Below, one piece after another: positions 60,023 through 64,000 of a stretch of DNA of 64,000 bases. The notes beneath the pieces were generated by a model. The model was given only the letters and a program-made list of their open reading frames with translations, was not told the origin of the DNA and did no database searches. The DNA comes from Planctomycetota bacterium. Its GTDB lineage: Bacteria > Planctomycetota > Planctomycetia > Pirellulales > Pirellulaceae. How positions within the stretch are numbered: the stretch's first letter is position 1; each line of letters opens with the position of its first letter. The stretch lies in assembly GCA_016872725.1 (NCBI GenBank), contig VGZC01000030.1, positions 1-64,000 of the forward strand, in the 5' to 3' direction. The translations under genes and the position numbers were made by a program.

Positions 60023-61128
60023 CAATCGTCGCCCTCCAACAACAAATCGGCGCAGCGACTCTCGGCATCGTCGATCATCGTTCGGAGGGCGTCGTGGGTG
60101 GGCGGAATCAGGAACTTGCCGGCGCGTGCGTGTTCGAAGAGGTCGGTCAATTCGCCGCGAAGCGCCGCCATCTCCTCGGGCGATTGGCGAATACCGTCGA
60201 TCAACGCCAGCACGTCGCCGAGGAAATCCGCCGCGCCGCGCATCGAGGTTCCGTTCGGGCCGAGTCCGCGGAACGAGTTTCTCGACCCAGACGAACGGAT
60301 TCCGCGCCGTGCCGAACGTGTGTAACTCATCCAACAAGTCTCGGCGGGCGTTCGGCCGAGTCAGTGCGGCGTGCAACCTTCCGCGACCGCGGAGCGTGAT
60401 GCGCGCGACGACCGATCGTCCCTCGGCTCGATCCGCGAGTTCCCGTATTCGGTCCTCGATCCGGGCCAGCAGGCCGTCCATCGTCTCCAAACCCGTGATC
60501 TCGACTTCGCCGCTCAGCCAGCGAACGCTGTCGGTCGCCACGAACTCCGGCGCGCCATCGAGCAGGCCCTCGGACGTGACGCGAACCAGGAAACAACCGC
60601 GAGGACCGGCTTCGTTGATATGCCGGCCCTGCGTATGGCCCGGATAACCGATGAACGGATCGGACGGACGCGGCACGATCGACTCGTGAATGTGCCCGAG
60701 CGCCCAGTAGTCCAACCGCGACTCAACCAACTCACTCACGGCGCGCGGCGCGTACGGGTCGTGGCGCGTGTCGCCTCCGACATTGCAATGGAACAGGCCA
60801 ATCTGAAACGGCTCGTCGCCGACGCGCCGGATCCCCGCGCCGAAACGGCTTTCGATCGTCCGCGTCGGATAGCTGATCCTATGAATCCGCGCGACCGCCC
60901 GGCCGTCCTTTTCAAACTGCGATCGGCGCCGTCGTAGACGTCTCCAGCGACCAACAAGAAATCGACCCGCTTTTCGAGGCAAAGCTCGACGACGGACTCG
61001 AATGCCCGGAAGGTCGCCTCACGGAGATGCTCGACGACTTGACTTTGTCCCTCCGGAAGCCGACCCAACCCGACAAACGGGCTATCGAGTTGAAAGTCGG
61101 CCGCATGGACAAAAGAGAAAGCGGGCAT
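60022..61128 (-). pseudogene. Decayed SbcD/YhaO-like metallophosphoesterase
   Basis: Three reading frames carry consecutive parts of one nuclease. Frame 1 (61128 to about 60915): FVHAADFQLDSPFVGLG to LLVAGDVYDGADRS. Frame 2 (about 60920 to 60240): DGRAVARIHRISYPTRTIE, LFHCNVGGDTRHD, LDYWALGHIHES, then the C-terminal domain to VWVEKLVPRTRPERNLDARRG. Frame 3 (about 60245 to 60022): RGAADFLGDVLALIDG to LLLEGDD. Between frames 1 and 2 about 50 residues including the GNHD metal motif are gone, and the DxH of the first motif is DFQ. So the active site is lost. The second shift lies in a GCGCGGCGCGGCGG run. The deletion argues against simple sequencing error. Confidence 0.82.
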
Positions 61129-61258
61129 GGCTCGAATCGAACCTCGGAAATGGAATGGTGTTGGTCAACCATGACGATCCATGATGCGTCCGCGTCGCGG
61201 TCACCGAGCCCGCTCATCGCCCCATCGCGAATCCAAGAAGCCCGCTCCCATGATTCGG

Positions 61259-62812
61259 TCACTTGCGTGCCGCGAATCGGCCGCTCGGTTTCGCCGGGTC
61301 GTAGTTCGGGTTCGGGATCGCCTTCCGGGCTCCGACATCGGCCTGCCACCGGTGGAGTTCCTCGCGGAGCGAGGCGACACGCGCCGGTTCCGTTTGCGAT
61401 CGATCGGCATGTTCGCCGGGATCGTCGCCGAGATGGTACAGCTCGACGGTCGGCCCTTCGTCCCACTCGATCAGCTTCCAATCGCCGCGCCGGACCGCCG
61501 AGCCCGGCGCGCCTCCCTGGTTCCCGTAATGGGGATAATGCCAATACAGCGCGCGTTCGGCCGGCGGTTGGCCCTTCAAGACGGGCATGAGACTGACTCC
61601 GTCGAAGGACCGCGGGGCGGAAAGCCCGGTGCCCGCGGCTTCGAGCACCGTCGGCATGACGTCGACACTGCAGACCGGTGCGTCGAGTTCGGAACCCGGA
61701 CCGACGGACGCGTCGGGGCGCACGATCGCGGGCCAACGCACGATAAAGGGAACGCGGACTCCGCCCTCGTAGAGCCATCCTTTGCCGCCCCGCAGCGGCA
61801 CATTCGACGTCGGCCACCCCTCGCTCGTCGATAATCCTCCGTTGTCGCTCGTGAAGATCACGATGGTCCGATCGCGCAGGCCCAGTTCGTCGATCGTGCG
61901 GAGCACTCGGCCGACGGCCAAGTCCATCGCTTCGACCATACCCGCGTACACGGCGTGCGATTGGACGAGCCGCACGTCGCGCGTGCCTTCCTTGCCCCAC
62001 GCGTCGCCAAGCCCAAGGGCCCGGCGTTTCTCCTCATACTTACGGCGCAAGTCGTCGCGCGCCATGAGGGGCGTGTGGACCGAGTAGAACGCGAGGTAGG
62101 CGAGGAACGGCTCATTCCGATGCGACGCGATGAACCGCGCCGTTTCCGCGCCGAGCCGATCGGGGAGATGTTCTCCCGGAGGCCCGTCGGGCAGGCGAGG
62201 GTTTCCGTAAGGCGAAAAATACCGGTTGCCTCCGTACGGACCACCCCGGTCGGTGCCTCCCTTGTTGACATCAAAACCCTGGTTCTCAGGCCACCATCCC
62301 TCGGGTCCCAAGTGCCATTTTCCCGCGAAGAACGTCGCGTACCCGGCCGCCTTGAGCGACTCGGCGAGCGTGGTGTTCGTGAGCGGCAACCGATCGTCGT
62401 ACGGAGCGGGCAGCAAGCGCGTGTTGCGCTTCCACGCGTCCGGCGTGCGCGCCGCTCCGATGTAGTCCGTGACACCCGTCCGCTGAGGCCACAGTCCGGT
62501 GATCAGACTTGCCCGCGTCGGCGAGCAGACCGGGCACGCGGCGTAGGCGTTCGTGAATCGCACGCCATCGCGCGCGAGTCCATCGAGATGGGGCGTTTCG
62601 TGGAACGTGCTCCCGTAACACGCCAGATCCCGTTGCCCCAAATCGTCCGCTACGATCACGACGACGTTCGGCCGATCGTCGACCCGATCGTCGGCGAAAG
62701 CCGGAACGGCGCCGAGCCATGCAACGGCTCCGACCCACGCCGAAATCGAAATGACCTGCGCGATTCGCCACAGGACGCGGGGGACGGTCCGGTTTCCGTT
62801 TGAGTGGAACAT
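61259..62812 (-). CDS. Exported arylsulfatase-type sulfatase
   Basis: 517 residues with a signal peptide (SISAWVGAVAWLGAVPAFADD). Type I sulfatase: NVVVIVADDLGQRDLACYG (metal Asp pair), CSPTR at residues 96-100 (CxPxR, the Cys to be converted to formylglycine), GKWHLG, then IFTSDNGG (metal Asp-Asn) and LRGGKGWLYEGGVRVPFIVRWP. It hydrolyses a sulphate ester, probably of a sulphated polysaccharide given the neighbours. Activation requires a formylglycine-generating enzyme; the SUMF1 domain in the 24079-27978 protein is fused to haem domains and is not obviously that enzyme. All key residues are present. Confidence 0.93.
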   Translation of the reverse strand: MFHSNGNRTVPRVLWRIAQVISISAWVGAVAWLGAVPAFADDRVDDRPNVVVIVADDLGQRDLACYGSTFHETPHLDGLARDGVRFTNAYAACPVCSPTRASLITGLWPQRTGVTDYIGAARTPDAWKRNTRLLPAPYDDRLPLTNTTLAESLKAAGYATFFAGKWHLGPEGWWPENQGFDVNKGGTDRGGPYGGNRYFSPYGNPRLPDGPPGEHLPDRLGAETARFIASHRNEPFLAYLAFYSVHTPLMARDDLRRKYEEKRRALGLGDAWGKEGTRDVRLVQSHAVYAGMVEAMDLAVGRVLRTIDELGLRDRTIVIFTSDNGGLSTSEGWPTSNVPLRGGKGWLYEGGVRVPFIVRWPAIVRPDASVGPGSELDAPVCSVDVMPTVLEAAGTGLSAPRSFDGVSLMPVLKGQPPAERALYWHYPHYGNQGGAPGSAVRRGDWKLIEWDEGPTVELYHLGDDPGEHADRSQTEPARVASLREELHRWQADVGARKAIPNPNYDPAKPSGRFAARK

Positions 62813-62880
62813 GGCGACAAGAACTCCGTTGCCGAATCCCCATCGCGCGAGGCCGAGCTTCGGTCGTCAACGGTCCGCTT

Positions 62881-63453
62881 TCACGGGTCGATATGCATAT
62901 CGGGTGACCCGAACTGGCGATGGCAGTCGTTGCACTGTTCGATCATGTGCCGGTAGTGGAAGACGGCGTTCTGATAGTCCTTTTCCCGCACGGCTCGGTA
63001 GACAAGGCCTCCGAACGTGCGGATCCCCGTCGCGTTCGTCGTCCACGCCTTGTTCGACTCATCGGGCGAACGGAGCAGAAGCAAGTTCCCCACTTCCGCG
63101 ATGATCAAGGCGTCGGACGCCGCCTGTTTCCATTGCTCGTCACTCACCGGCTTGGACGACAGCGACTGCCGGAGCCGCCCGTAGAGCGGCTCGTAGACAT
63201 GTCCCATGAACTCGTGCATGTCCCCCTCGACCATCTCGAGAGGCTGCTTCGCTTTGCCTTGCCCCTTGTCCGCTCCCTCCGTCGCCCGATTCGATGCCTC
63301 GGCCTTCTTCGATAGGTCGCTCGACGCGTCTTTCCCCGCGCGCGTTTCCTGGGCTGCCGCGCCGTCGGTCGATCGCGCGACCGGCCAAAACAACGTGGCG
63401 ATCGGTAAGAGGGCGACTCCGGCAAAACAGGCGAAGGTCGAAATCGCGCGCAT
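62881..63453 (-). CDS. Exported cytochrome c'-like (class II) protein
   Basis: 190 residues, GGAG seven bases before the ATG. Signal peptide (FACFAGVALLPIATLFWPV), then a charged linker (about 30-75), then a helical domain from LEMVEGDMHEFMGHVYEPLYGRL to the C-terminal haem site CNDCHRQF (about residues 174-181). A single CxxCH at the C-terminus of a four-helix bundle is the class II cytochrome c pattern; such proteins carry electrons or bind NO. It lies 68 bases before the sulfatase start on the same strand. Confidence 0.85.
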   Translation of the reverse strand: MRAISTFACFAGVALLPIATLFWPVARSTDGAAAQETRAGKDASSDLSKKAEASNRATEGADKGQGKAKQPLEMVEGDMHEFMGHVYEPLYGRLRQSLSSKPVSDEQWKQAASDALIIAEVGNLLLLRSPDESNKAWTTNATGIRTFGGLVYRAVREKDYQNAVFHYRHMIEQCNDCHRQFGSPDMHIDP

Positions 63454-63545
63454 GGACGGTCTCCGGTGGTGGGCGGGCCGTTCGTATTGTACACCAGAAT
63501 GGGTGCCGGGTGTCCTCAGTCGGCGATCGACGTGGAGAGAAGGTC

Positions 63546-64000
63546 ATGGCAAGCGAACGCGAATTGAGTCGGCGCGGCTTCCTGCATCGGGGGGCCGCCG
63601 GTGCGGCATGCATGGCCATGCCCACCATCATCAGCTCGCGTTCGCTTGCCGCCCAAGGCCGCCCGGGCCCGAACGATCGGATCGGAATCGCGTACATCGG
63701 CGCCGGACGTCGAGCGAATCAGCTCATGAAACTTCCGCCCGAAGGCCGAATGGTCGCGGTCGCCGACGTCGATCTTCGCCGCGCCGAATCGGTCGCGTCC
63801 GCACGACAATGCAAGGCCTATCAAGACTACCGCGCGATGCTGGAATCGAAGGACATTGATGCCGTCTTTGTCGCGACGCCCGACCACTGGCACGTACTTC
63901 CGTCCATCCATGCGTGCCAGGCGGGCAAGGACGTGTATCTGGAAAAACCGTTGTCGCTGACGATCGGCGAGGGCCGTGTCCTGGTCGATACGGTGCGCCG
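63546..64000 (+). CDS. Tat-exported Gfo/Idh/MocA-family oxidoreductase, N-terminal part
   Basis: The first 151 codons; the gene runs off the right edge. AGAAGG lies just before the ATG. A twin-arginine signal (SRRGFLHRGAAGAACMAMP) is followed by the NAD(P)-binding Rossmann fold: RIGIAYIGAGRRANQLM, AVADVDLRRAESV and ESKDIDAVFVATPDHWH, with EKPL at the catalytic Lys strand. Exported members of this family are abundant in Planctomycetota and probably act on sugars or sugar acids with a bound cofactor. It is divergent from the cytochrome c' gene, sharing a short promoter region. Confidence 0.94.
   Translation, partial: MASERELSRRGFLHRGAAGAACMAMPTIISSRSLAAQGRPGPNDRIGIAYIGAGRRANQLMKLPPEGRMVAVADVDLRRAESVASARQCKAYQDYRAMLESKDIDAVFVATPDHWHVLPSIHACQAGKDVYLEKPLSLTIGEGRVLVDTVR

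Noticed and set aside
61110-61145. tRNA-like T-arm (GGTTCGATTCGAGCC on the minus strand)
   Set aside because: No acceptor stem, D-arm or anticodon arm can be built around it, and it adjoins the phosphoesterase start.

Overview
The window is high-GC DNA that looks like a Planctomycetota chromosome; I would not give a finer rank. The evidence is the gene content: a DUF1559 prepilin-type protein paired with a lipoprotein, four HzsA-like di-haem proteins, secreted proteins rich in Tyr and Pro of a planctomycete type, EboE, a sulfatase, a Tat-exported Gfo/Idh/MocA oxidoreductase, PQQ-type propellers, and a bacterial topoisomerase VI. No rRNA, tRNA, CRISPR array, phage or insertion sequence was recognised.

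Layout. 1-6.4 kb: the N-terminus of an ABC ATPase; a prepilin-peptidase-like membrane protein that seems to lack its catalytic aspartates, overlapping eboE; two paralogous lipoproteins with paired-palindrome repeats around them; panD; and a lipoprotein/DUF1559 pair. 6.7-15.1 kb: a parallel beta-helix protein, a HIT protein, small conserved unknowns, a single polypeptide joining 2-oxoacid dehydrogenase E1 alpha, E1 beta, a lipoyl domain and a KAS III domain, mogA, and an SPFH protein with a small DNA-binding-like partner.

15.6-31.1 kb: four large exported HzsA-like proteins, each with two CxxCH motifs but a different set of accessory domains (discoidin, CBM9-like, SUMF1). A hicBA toxin-antitoxin pair and a gene remnant interrupt the series. 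31.1-38.6 kb: a GH127-type glycosidase, a hemerythrin-like protein, a six-hairpin glycosidase and a beta-helix/PKD protein. The two blocks together resemble an extracellular polysaccharide-processing locus with a redox component (inference).

38.6-50.7 kb: secreted small proteins, topoisomerase VI B and A, an ArsB/SLC13-type permease, an unknown protein with an esterase, ribBA, a transglutaminase-like TPR protein, a PilZ protein and a GNAT acetyltransferase. 50.8-57.6 kb: a double thioredoxin-fold lipoprotein that looks like two fused genes, then an operon of a pseudo-receiver, two ribose-type permeases and a sugar-binding lipoprotein, with no ATPase gene. 57.9-64 kb: a PQQ-type propeller, a decayed SbcD/SbcC-like pair, a sulfatase, a cytochrome c'-like protein and the start of a Gfo/Idh/MocA oxidoreductase.

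The strongest candidates for something undescribed are the E1-lipoyl-KAS III fusion (9962-13288) and the HzsA-like/glycosidase cluster (15.6-38.6 kb).
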